From: Rhodospirillales bacterium | GTDB taxonomy: Bacteria; Pseudomonadota; Alphaproteobacteria; Rhodospirillales; Casp-alpha2 | DNA: 5,715 nt | Direction of reading: 5' to 3' | Assembly (NCBI GenBank): GCA_018664265.1 | Contig: JABJOR010000204.1 | Span: 1-5,715 of the forward strand | Shown here: one piece after another, positions 1 to 5,261 of the stretch | Layout of the letters: the number at the start of each line of letters is the position of its first letter | Numbering within the stretch: the first letter of the stretch is position 1 | The notes under the pieces: model-generated | Database searches by the model: none | What the model was told of the DNA's origin: nothing | The model's input: only the letters and a program-made list of their open reading frames with translations | Position numbers and translations under genes: made by a program

Positions 1-1
1 C

Positions 2-382
2 AGAGCCCGCGCCTTCTGCGTCGCCCTTTCTGCAGCAATAACCGTCATCATTGCCTCAACTCTGGGTCTGCCTGTCAGCTCCACTCACATTGCCGTAGGC
101 GGTGTATTCGGTGTTGGTTTTTTACGTGAATATTTGTCTTATTTGGAACGGCGCAAGGCATTCATTGCTTTGGAAAATGCGCAAGTGAAATCTGGTGAAT
201 CCAATGTTGATCACCTTGATTGGGAAACCAGGAAGAAACGACTGGAAAAACTGAAGAGCCGAAAACTGGTACGTCGCTCACAGTTGGTAACAATTGTTGC
301 AGCCTGGGTAATCACTGTTCCGTTGGCAGCTATCCTTTCGGCCATTCTTTACTTTATAATTATGTTCCTCACCAAATCATAG
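2..382 (+). CDS. PiT-family inorganic phosphate transporter, C-terminal part
   Basis: This is the last 126 residues of an inner-membrane low-affinity phosphate transporter of the PiT family; the start lies left of the window and the frame is open from base 2. The visible part begins with a hydrophobic helix followed by LGLPVSSTHIAVGG, the PVS-S/T-TH signature that closes the second inverted repeat of PiT proteins. A strongly charged cytoplasmic stretch follows (roughly visible residues 40-95, rich in Lys, Arg and Glu). A final hydrophobic helix (about residues 97-122) ends in FLTKS and a TAG stop. PiT proteins move metal-phosphate complexes coupled to protons or, in some members, sodium; the ion cannot be told here. 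The next gene is on the opposite strand. No T-tract terminator follows directly; the nearest hairpin is at 472-499. The family call is confident, substrate detail is not. Confidence 0.9.
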   Translation, partial: RARAFCVALSAAITVIIASTLGLPVSSTHIAVGGVFGVGFLREYLSYLERRKAFIALENAQVKSGESNVDHLDWETRKKRLEKLKSRKLVRRSQLVTIVAAWVITVPLAAILSAILYFIIMFLTKS

Positions 383-399
383 CGTCTATTTTCAGTCAT

Positions 400-500
400 G
401 AGATCGCAAGGGCGATGCTGGGAAAGGCTTTGCTGTGGTCGCAGGGGAAGTGAAAAAACTTACCAATCAGACAGCCCCCCAGAATAACCTGAGGGGCTGA
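400..500 (+). pseudogene. Remnant of a methyl-accepting chemotaxis protein (signalling hairpin)
   Basis: Read from base 402 in the frame ending at the TGA of 498-500, the DNA encodes DRKGDAGKGFAVVAGEVKKL followed by TNQTA. This matches the most conserved part of the MCP cytoplasmic tip (family consensus close to EAARAGDAGKGFAVVAxEVxxLAxQTA), where CheA and CheW bind. The frame is closed just upstream by a TGA at 399-401. The preceding family residues (E-x-A-R-A) continue in another frame from base 400, as if about four bases were lost between ARA and GDAG. After QTA the similarity stops and the frame ends seven codons later. No start codon or ribosome site is present. I read it as a decayed fragment of a gene otherwise deleted between the transporter and the methyltransferase. 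It is too short to make a functional receptor. Confidence 0.75.
472..499 (-). terminator. Hairpin downstream of the methyltransferase, possible terminator
   Basis: CAGCCCC at 472-478 pairs with GGGGCTG at 493-499, and CAG at 480-482 pairs with CTG at 489-491, leaving a 6-base loop. The single C/A mismatch (479/492) becomes a G-U pair in the minus-strand transcript, so the 11-bp stem is complete only in the methyltransferase direction. It begins 23 bases after that gene's TAA. There is no immediate U-run; the nearest, six bases at 453-458, lies 13 bases beyond the stem. It may act as a weak or Rho-assisted terminator or an mRNA-stabilising stem, and could serve either flanking gene. Confidence 0.4.
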
Positions 501-522
501 AGGTTGCGGGGCAAGAAAAGCG

Positions 523-1356
523 TTATTTTATCGGTTTTGCAACAACACCAAACGAAGTTTCATCCACAGCGTCTACGTCGAAGCCACTTAAGATATCGAT
601 CACATTAAATCCGCATTCGTTCAGTTCCGCCTCGATGCTTACGGGAGTGAAATACTGCATCCAGTTATAAACATTCCAGATACCTTTTTCTTCGACGATT
701 GTGAAGTGATCAAGCGAGACGTTTTCGTCGTCATATCGATAAGTATTATTGAAGGCGAAATAGTCATTCGAAGACCAAAACCCTTCCATATAATTGCGTT
801 TAAACGTGCTGTGCTCAATGAAGAACTTGAACGCTTTTGCTGAGGCAACATCGAACACAAACGCCCCGTCGGGTTTGAGGCTATTTCGAATTTTTCCAAG
901 CAGTGTTTGGCGCTGGGATGGTGAAAGCGGGCATAGATCACAATAAATCAACGTTATCAGGTCCTGACCTTGCGGCAATGGATCGGTAAGGTAATTGGCA
1001 ACTTTGTAAGTTACAGAAACATCGTTTGCGCGTGCGCTTGCTTTTGCATGCGCAATGGAATTGGCAGAAAAATCCAGACCGCATACACTTGCGCCAAGCT
1101 GCGCATAACGCTCTGCGTACAATCCCGGGCCGCAGCCAAGATCGCAGATTGCTTTTCCGTTTATCTGGAAGGTCTCATCCAGCCATGCCACTACACGATC
1201 GATGGCCGTATAGGGACGCGAAGCCAAGGGCGTGTCCTGGTCCAGATGTGTTTCCAGCATCTGATCCGCCAAATGTGGTTGGGTCCACAAAACATCTGCG
1301 GTATAGACCGAAAACACTTCCGGGCGGTTATGAAAATTCTTGAGTTGATTGTACAT
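523..1356 (-). CDS. Class I SAM-dependent methyltransferase
   Basis: This predicted soluble cytoplasmic protein of 277 residues transfers a methyl group from S-adenosylmethionine; the acceptor cannot be told. Motif I is DLGCGPG at residues 72-78, an acidic residue closing strand beta-2 is D95 (in GLDFS), and the motif II/post-II region is IYCDLCPL around 137-144. The strand/helix pair KIRNSLKPDGAFVFDVAS is the usual beta-5 region. An N-terminal cap (YTADVLWTQPHLADQML, 18-34) precedes the Rossmann fold. I chose the ATG at 1356 because AAAGGA (1364-1369) sits 7 bases upstream. The ATG at 1362 is only one base from that site, and a longer GTG start at 1380 has no clear site. The gene is apparently monocistronic, between a gene remnant and a cNMP-fold gene on the same strand 225 bp upstream. 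Sequence alone does not distinguish a small-molecule from a macromolecular substrate. Confidence 0.9.
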   Translation of the reverse strand: MYNQLKNFHNRPEVFSVYTADVLWTQPHLADQMLETHLDQDTPLASRPYTAIDRVVAWLDETFQINGKAICDLGCGPGLYAERYAQLGASVCGLDFSANSIAHAKASARANDVSVTYKVANYLTDPLPQGQDLITLIYCDLCPLSPSQRQTLLGKIRNSLKPDGAFVFDVASAKAFKFFIEHSTFKRNYMEGFWSSNDYFAFNNTYRYDDENVSLDHFTIVEEKGIWNVYNWMQYFTPVSIEAELNECGFNVIDILSGFDVDAVDETSFGVVAKPIK

Positions 1357-1401
1357 ATACATATCCTTTGTTGGCCTCACATCGTTGTGCGGCCCGATTA
1401 C

Positions 1402-1431
1402 ATTTTAATTTGAGATTAAATTAGAGCGCAA
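1402..1431 (-). promoter_or_regulatory. Possible sigma70-type promoter for the methyltransferase gene
   Basis: On the minus strand a TAAAAT box (1402-1407, five of six to TATAAT) lies 18 bases downstream of TTGCGC (1426-1431, three of six to TTGACA). The spacer is AT-rich and contains an inverted repeat, TTTAAT (1404-1409) with ATTAAA (1415-1420), overlapping the -10 box; a protein bound there would block the promoter. The leader would be about 40 bases. The -35 match is poor, so this is tentative. Confidence 0.3.
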
Positions 1432-1451
1432 AAAATGTTCATCCACATGAA

Positions 1452-1464
1452 GTGAATGCTTCAC
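1452..1464. promoter_or_regulatory. 13-bp dyad GTGAA-TGC-TTCAC, possible operator
   Basis: A perfect inverted repeat with 5-base arms and a 3-base centre lies about 20 bases upstream of the proposed -35 box of the methyltransferase gene. That position suits an activator or repressor site, but arms this short can arise by chance. It is one of the few structured elements in the 225-bp spacer 1357-1581, which otherwise holds no gene. Confidence 0.2.
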
Positions 1465-1542
1465 AAGTCCGGCGGCGCTCTGGCCAAGGGTATGTAGTAA
1501 TATTCGCCGTGATTATAGGTTAGTAGAAATTCATAGTCATTC

Positions 1543-1564
1543 AAAAAATCCGCATATCACCGGA
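1543..1564 (-). terminator. Weak T-tailed hairpin after the small cNMP-fold gene
   Basis: Read on the minus strand, TCCG (1564-1561), an 8-base loop and CGGA (1552-1549) are followed at once by six T residues (1548-1543). This lies 18 bases past the stop of the 128-aa protein. The four-base stem is short for an intrinsic terminator, but the T-run and position fit. Confidence 0.35.
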
Positions 1565-1581
1565 CTGACATCAGCTGTTTA

Positions 1582-1968
1582 TTACCATTTTACTTCTTTG
1601 AGGTCGAAATCTTGCAGGTCGCCTTTTACGAGATGGTTTGTTGCGTCTCTGAGGCTTCTTGTCAAAAACCGCACAACAGAACGAACGGCAGGGTCAGTGG
1701 CAGACAGCCGCTCTTCAAACATTTTTCTGGTAATGACGGTGCACTGAGTTTGCTCAAGGGTAATAGCTGTGTATTGGCGCGGCTGGTTGTCAACCAGAGG
1801 CAACACTGCAAAAATTCCGTCACGGATAATTTCAATGACAATTTTTTTATTGTTGGGCCCCATTTTTGAGAGCTCAACAGCACCACTATTGAGGATAAAG
1901 GCACAGTTGCCCTTTTCACCTTCACGAAAAATCATAGTTCCGGTTTGGTAGTTGTTTTTTTGTGCCAT
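1582..1968 (-). CDS. Stand-alone cyclic-nucleotide-binding-fold protein
   Basis: This 128-residue soluble protein is essentially one cNMP-binding (CAP_ED-like) domain with no effector domain. The beta-roll begins with GTMIFREGEKGNCAFILNSG (residues 10-29), the classical G-x-x-I/L-F-x-E-G-x-x-G...F-I-x-x-G pattern. The phosphate-binding cassette region is DGIFAVLPLVDNQPRQYTA (50-68). The usual F-G-E is replaced by F-A-V, so the Glu that contacts the ribose 2'-OH is missing, while the PR pair with its phosphate-binding Arg (R64) is kept. Residues about 75-128 form the C-terminal helical part. With no DNA-binding, kinase or membrane domain it could be a partner subunit, a ligand sink or a non-nucleotide sensor. 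The start is an ATG at 1968 preceded by AGAGGA (1972-1977). It is transcribed divergently from the aldolase-like gene. The fold is confident, the ligand unknown. Confidence 0.85.
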   Translation of the reverse strand: MAQKNNYQTGTMIFREGEKGNCAFILNSGAVELSKMGPNNKKIVIEIIRDGIFAVLPLVDNQPRQYTAITLEQTQCTVITRKMFEERLSATDPAVRSVVRFLTRSLRDATNHLVKGDLQDFDLKEVKW

Positions 1969-1975
1969 GTGTCCT

Positions 1976-2164
1976 CTAATTTGTCATCAGGCAGAAAGGC
2001 CACTGCCATATTTCAGCCATGGTGGAGTTTGTTTCAATACAGAACATTAAACAATACCCGATCCGTATAAAGAAGTAGATATCCACAGCCATTTCCCGGT
2101 ACGTTTCCCGGGCCAGCCCCAACGTCAGATTATCTGTACGTTTCATCCATGACCGATTAATGTT
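1976..2164 (-). CDS. Doubtful small ORF ending on the next gene's ribosome site
   Basis: An open frame of 62 codons from the ATG at 2164 (MENINRSWMKRTDN...) ends with a TAG at 1976-1978, which overlaps the AGAGGA ribosome site of the 128-aa cNMP-fold gene; the frame is also open further upstream. A hydrophobic stretch (IYFFIRIGYCLMF) occupies the middle. None of its candidate start codons has a recognisable ribosome site, I recognise no family, and it covers most of the divergent control region. It could be a translationally coupled leader ORF, but chance is more likely. Confidence 0.15.
   Translation of the reverse strand, partial: NINRSWMKRTDNLTLGLARETYREMAVDIYFFIRIGYCLMFCIETNSTMAEIWQWPFCLMTN
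2099..2144. repeat. Direct repeat GTACGTTTC in the divergent control region
   Basis: The 9-mer GTACGTTTC occurs at 2099-2107 and 2136-2144, 37 bases apart, between the divergent cNMP-fold and aldolase-like genes. The first copy lies inside a 12-base tandem (TTTCCCGG at 2092-2099 and 2104-2111) and overlaps ACGTT (2101-2105), which is mirrored by AACGT at 2121-2125. The 37-base offset is not a multiple of three, so a repeated peptide does not explain it. Paired sites for a regulator of one or both genes are possible. Confidence 0.35.
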
Positions 2165-2179
2165 TTCCATAGTTATCAT
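2149..2179 (+). promoter_or_regulatory. Possible promoter of the aldolase-like gene
   Basis: TATCAT at 2174-2179 matches five of six bases of a sigma70 -10 box. ATGACC at 2149-2154 matches four of six of a -35 box, with a long 19-base spacer. Transcription would begin near 2186 and give a leader of about 20 bases containing the GAGGA ribosome site. An alternative TAAAAT box at 2185-2190 would leave almost no leader. Low confidence because of the spacing. Confidence 0.25.
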
Positions 2180-2207
2180 AGTAATAAAATCGTATTTGAG
2201 GAACACC

Positions 2208-3329
2208 ATGCCCCAACCCTGCCCCGCCCGCGTGGGCGACCCTGTTGATCAGATTGAAACACCGGCACTGGTTGTCGATCTGGATGTTTATGAACACAAT
2301 CTGGATCGTATGGCAGGAATTCTTGCTGGGCGAGATATACGCTTTCGCCCCCATGCAAAGACCCATAAATCACCCGAAGTTGCTCTCGATCAAATCAAAC
2401 GGGGCGCCGTTGGCGTTTGTTGTCAGAAAGTCAGCGAAGCTGAAATTATGGTCCAGGGCGGTGTGCACGATGTATTGCTCAGCAATCAAATCGTCGGGCG
2501 ATCAAAGGCCCGGCGCGTTGCTAAGCTGGCAAAGCAGGCCCGTATCGCTGTGTGTGCAGACAACAAGGAAAACATTGCAGAACTTGATGCGGCGGCTAAG
2601 GAAGCCGATATCACCCTGAGCGTTCTAGTGGAAGTCGAAGTCGGCGGTGATCGCTGTGGTGTGCCTCCGGGCAAACCCGCACTGGAACTGGCGCAAATCA
2701 TCCAATCCGCACCCAATCTGGAATTCGGCGGCCTGCAGGTCTACCACGGTAACGCACAGCATATCCGCAAACATACTGAGCGCCACGCCGCCATTGCCGA
2801 AGCGGCCCGAAAAACCACTAAGACCGTCAACCTGTTATCCAGCGCAGGGTTTGAATGCCGAACTCTCGCGGGTGGCGGGACAGGTTCGTTGGATATTGAT
2901 CTTGAGTTGGGCGTGCTGAACGAATTACAGGCTGGTTCGTACATTTTCATGGACGCCGACTACGGGCGTAATTTTGACCGTAATGAAGCCTTCATCGGGA
3001 TTTTCAAGAACAGCTTATTTGTTCTCGCGTCAGTCATGAGCACGCCGCGTAATGATTTGGCGATCATTGATGCAGGACTGAAAGCTGTGGCTTTTGATTC
3101 TGGCAATCCGGTTATTTCCAGCCGAACGGGTGTCATCTATGCAGGGCCATCGGATGAGCATGGCAACCTGGATGTCAGTGATAACAATCCATTGTTGCTG
3201 GGCGAAACCGTATGGTTGATACCAGGCCATTGTGACCCAACCGTGAACCTTTATGACTGGTATGTGGGCATCCGAGGCGACAGGGTGGAACGTGTCTGGC
3301 CCGTTGCTGCCAGGGGCGCTCTCTCCTAA
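2208..3329 (+). CDS. PLP-dependent D-threonine aldolase / 3-hydroxy-D-aspartate aldolase family enzyme
   Basis: This 373-residue cytoplasmic enzyme has the alanine-racemase-like fold (fold type III) of the D-threonine aldolase / D-serine dehydratase family, which needs PLP and a divalent metal. The barrel starts with IETPALVVDLD (16-26). RPHAKTHKS (47-55) carries the likely Schiff-base lysine K51. VGVCCQKVSEAE spans 68-79, and GGGTGS (222-227) is the PLP-phosphate loop. PGHCDPT (339-345) supplies the metal ligands, probably H341 and D343. The end, VWPVAARG, is typical. From memory, CCQKVSEAE, the ELQAGSY-FMDADYGR run and PGHCDPT-DWYVG-VWPV closely resemble beta-hydroxyaspartate aldolase (BhcC), which cleaves 3-hydroxyaspartate to glycine and glyoxylate; D-threonine to glycine and acetaldehyde is the alternative. 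The ATG at 2208 was chosen for GAGGA at 2198-2202, five bases upstream; an in-frame start at 2160 lacks a site. No bhcA, bhcB or bhcD is nearby. Confidence 0.9.
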   Translation: MPQPCPARVGDPVDQIETPALVVDLDVYEHNLDRMAGILAGRDIRFRPHAKTHKSPEVALDQIKRGAVGVCCQKVSEAEIMVQGGVHDVLLSNQIVGRSKARRVAKLAKQARIAVCADNKENIAELDAAAKEADITLSVLVEVEVGGDRCGVPPGKPALELAQIIQSAPNLEFGGLQVYHGNAQHIRKHTERHAAIAEAARKTTKTVNLLSSAGFECRTLAGGGTGSLDIDLELGVLNELQAGSYIFMDADYGRNFDRNEAFIGIFKNSLFVLASVMSTPRNDLAIIDAGLKAVAFDSGNPVISSRTGVIYAGPSDEHGNLDVSDNNPLLLGETVWLIPGHCDPTVNLYDWYVGIRGDRVERVWPVAARGALS

Positions 3330-3383
3330 CCCCCCTTCAATCTTGAATTCGAAACACCAAGATAAAACGATATATATTTTTGC

Positions 3384-3412
3384 TTGATGCAATTTGTAAT
3401 TATTCTTGTTAT
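3384..3412 (+). promoter_or_regulatory. Possible promoter of the CBU_0592/cNMP membrane-protein gene
   Basis: TTGATG (3384-3389, four of six to TTGACA) and TGTTAT (3407-3412, four of six to TATAAT) are separated by an optimal 17 bases. A run of A/T directly upstream (about 3363-3381) resembles an UP element. The start would fall near 3419, leaving a leader of about 38 bases. The rest of the 128-bp gap after the aldolase gene holds only weak AT-rich dyads, so this gene could be transcribed alone or by read-through. Confidence 0.4.
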
Positions 3413-3457
3413 AGTTTTTTCGAATTAAAAACCCTTACATAAATAGTAGGATTTAGA

Positions 3458-4183
3458 ATGCTTGAATGGAACAGTGATATTACATGGAATGATATGTTGG
3501 GCCTTGTCGGTGTAATTCTTTACATCGGCTCGTATTTTTCCATACAGGCAGGACTTATCAAAGGTGAAGGATATTTATTCGCTGGCTTGAATACAGCAGC
3601 TGCAGCCTGTGTTCTGTTAAGCTTAGCCGAAAACTTTAATCTATCATCCGCGGTCATCCAAATTACCTATATTGCAATCAGTGTATTTGGAATAATACGG
3701 TTTTATTTGCTAACCCACCGCATTAAATTCAGTGAAGACGAAAAGATATTCCTGAATGCTATAGCGCCCAATCTTCATAAAATTCAAGCACGCCAACTCC
3801 TCGATCTGGGGTCGTGGAAAACAAAATTAGGGGATACTGTTTTAACGGAAGAAGGCAACCTACCTTCCCACCTGTATTTCCTATTGGATGGCAGTGCAGA
3901 AGTGAAAGTCGCCGGAAATGTTGTCGCAAACTTAAACGCTAAATCATTGGTTGGTGAGATTTCCTGCCTCACTGGAATGACGGCCTCGGCATCGGTTATT
4001 TTAAAGCAACCGTCCCGATTGTTTGAAATTAATCTTACAGATTTGGAAGATTACTTGCTGCGAAACACGCCCGTCAGACATGAATTGGAAAGCCAGTTTG
4101 CCAGTCAAATCGGCCAGAAGCTCATTCAGGCGAATGCCACTTTATTAACGCAGATGGAGGAAGCAAGCCCCAAGGCGATATAA
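3458..4183 (+). CDS. Membrane protein: CBU_0592-type domain fused to a cNMP-binding-like domain
   Basis: This 241-residue protein starts with three predicted membrane helices (about residues 13-32, 38-57 and 63-85). Its text (DMLGLVGVILYIGSYFSIQAG, GYLFAGLNT, NLSSAVIQ) fits the small CBU_0592 membrane family as I recall it. After a linker (86-118) a cyclic-nucleotide-binding-like beta-roll runs from about 119 to 195, including LGDTVLTEEGNLPSHLYFLL and DGSAEVKV. The cassette LVGEISCLTGMTASASV (164-180) keeps the G-E pair (G166, E167) but has A-S-A where the phosphate-binding Arg normally lies. A helical tail (195-241) ends in polar residues. Three helices followed by a cytoplasmic cNMP-like domain recall Popeye-domain proteins in layout; homology is not claimed. 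It may sense a ligand at the inner face of the membrane. The ATG at 3458 has AGGA (3448-3451) six bases upstream. It lies 128 bp after the aldolase gene and converges with the dipeptidase gene. Confidence 0.8.
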   Translation: MLEWNSDITWNDMLGLVGVILYIGSYFSIQAGLIKGEGYLFAGLNTAAAACVLLSLAENFNLSSAVIQITYIAISVFGIIRFYLLTHRIKFSEDEKIFLNAIAPNLHKIQARQLLDLGSWKTKLGDTVLTEEGNLPSHLYFLLDGSAEVKVAGNVVANLNAKSLVGEISCLTGMTASASVILKQPSRLFEINLTDLEDYLLRNTPVRHELESQFASQIGQKLIQANATLLTQMEEASPKAI

Positions 4184-4208
4184 TCCACCAACATTCATAA
4201 CCGGTGAT

Positions 4209-5225
4209 TTACTTCCAGATTTTTGACGCAAGGGCGAGGTAATTTTTACCGAGTATTCCGCGAATATGTTTTTCAGAATAGCCTCTATCAAGCAGGCCTT
4301 GCGTGACCTTCGGGAATTCTTCCGGCGGGATGAAGCCTTCTAGCCCCCCCGGGTACTGGCTTTCCGGCCAAAACTTGTCAGCGGTTGTTATAGGGGGCTC
4401 AGGATCTTGATTGTCCAATATGCTATCCATGGATATAGCCACATTTTCAGGGCCAATCATCTGAACGAGATAGTCGATGTGCTCAAGCAGGTGTTCGACA
4501 ACGGCTCCCTTCGGACCGAGAAACACATCAACGCCTGTGACACCGACAAGACCACCACTGGCAGCTGCGGCTTTGATAAGCTCATCAGGGATATTGCGTT
4601 CATGATCGGTCAGGGCTCTGGCATTTGAGTGCGAAAAGATCACAGGGGACTGGGAAAACTCGATAGCCTGCATGGCCGTCTTATAACCTGTGTGAGAACA
4701 ATCAACGATCATACCAACACGGTTCATTTCGCCAATAATTTCGCGCCCGAAACCTGTCAGACCGCAATCATCGTCATGACACCCCCCGCCTGCCTGATTG
4801 TTCAGGTTGTAGGCAAACAGCATTTGCCGAACGCCGAGACGGTAATAGAAATCAACCATGCCCGGATCACCGTTCAGCGCATTCATACCTTCAATATCAA
4901 ATGCCACGGCCATCTTGCTTTCGCGTTTGGCTTGATGGATATCTTCAATGGTTTCAACCTGAATGAGCGTATCGCTGTGGGCGCGCACCCAATGGCGATA
5001 GTTTGAGATACATTCGATTGTGAGCTGCCATGGTACCACATCATAAGTCACATTGAGAGAGAGAAAATTGATCCCAGAGGTCCGCCAGCGGTCCAGTTCT
5101 TTCAAGTCAGTTGGGCCTGTGTAGGCAAACCCGGCATGACCGTCCCAGATCAGAGCATCCCTATGCAGCCTCGCGGCTTGTTCTGAAATATTCCATTGGT
5201 CTGTGCTGGCTGAAATATCAGGCAT
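4209..5225 (-). CDS. Divergent M19-family (renal dipeptidase-like) metallopeptidase
   Basis: This 338-residue metal-dependent hydrolase is of the M19 membrane-dipeptidase family, expected to cleave dipeptides, sometimes with a D-residue at the C-terminal side. No signal peptide is evident, so it is probably cytoplasmic. Numbered from the ATG at 5225, the family landmarks are WDGHAGF (27-33), FDIEG with bridging Glu E112, DCSHTG with H178, FSHSNAR with H199, and RNIPD with R210. AISMD (263-267) replaces the usual G-S-D-F-D-G but keeps the Asp. The first motif is H-x-G, not the H-x-D of classical members, so one metal ligand is missing. The substrate-site H is replaced in AYNLNN, as in a branch of bacterial homologues with LTYN-like text. 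GAGGAG (5236-5241) lies 10 bases before the chosen ATG; an in-frame TTG at 5243 would overlap it. It is downstream of the oxidoreductase gene by 112 bp on the same strand. Only 25 bp separate its stop from the converging gene. Confidence 0.87.
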   Translation of the reverse strand: MPDISASTDQWNISEQAARLHRDALIWDGHAGFAYTGPTDLKELDRWRTSGINFLSLNVTYDVVPWQLTIECISNYRHWVRAHSDTLIQVETIEDIHQAKRESKMAVAFDIEGMNALNGDPGMVDFYYRLGVRQMLFAYNLNNQAGGGCHDDDCGLTGFGREIIGEMNRVGMIVDCSHTGYKTAMQAIEFSQSPVIFSHSNARALTDHERNIPDELIKAAAASGGLVGVTGVDVFLGPKGAVVEHLLEHIDYLVQMIGPENVAISMDSILDNQDPEPPITTADKFWPESQYPGGLEGFIPPEEFPKVTQGLLDRGYSEKHIRGILGKNYLALASKIWK

Positions 5226-5261
5226 GGTCAGGCTGCTCCTCAATTCTCATGATATAAGACT

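Noticed and set aside
970..1413. Long plus-strand open frame opposite the methyltransferase gene
   Set aside because: It is antisense to clear SAM-binding motifs, contains no recognisable domain, and its Cys/Arg-rich text is typical of a shadow frame.
2160..2207. N-terminal extension of the aldolase-like protein by 16 residues
   Set aside because: The start at 2160 has no ribosome site and the added residues are not aldolase-like, while the ATG at 2208 has GAGGA at proper distance.
3340..3363. ATCTTG / CAAGAT inverted repeat after the aldolase-like gene as a terminator
   Set aside because: The stem is only six bp and AT-rich with a 12-base loop, and the nearest T-run (3377-3381) is 13 bases away.
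3414..3432. GTTTTT...AAAAAC dyad upstream of the membrane-protein gene
   Set aside because: It is made only of A/T runs with G/C ends and would form a very weak stem; it is likely compositional.
4407..5006. Two consecutive plus-strand open frames opposite the M19 peptidase gene
   Set aside because: They lie antisense to conserved M19 motifs and have no recognisable family; shadow frames.
5221..5250. Ten-codon ORF overlapping the M19 start as an attenuator leader peptide
   Set aside because: It has no ribosome site of its own, no biased amino-acid run and no alternative hairpins around it.
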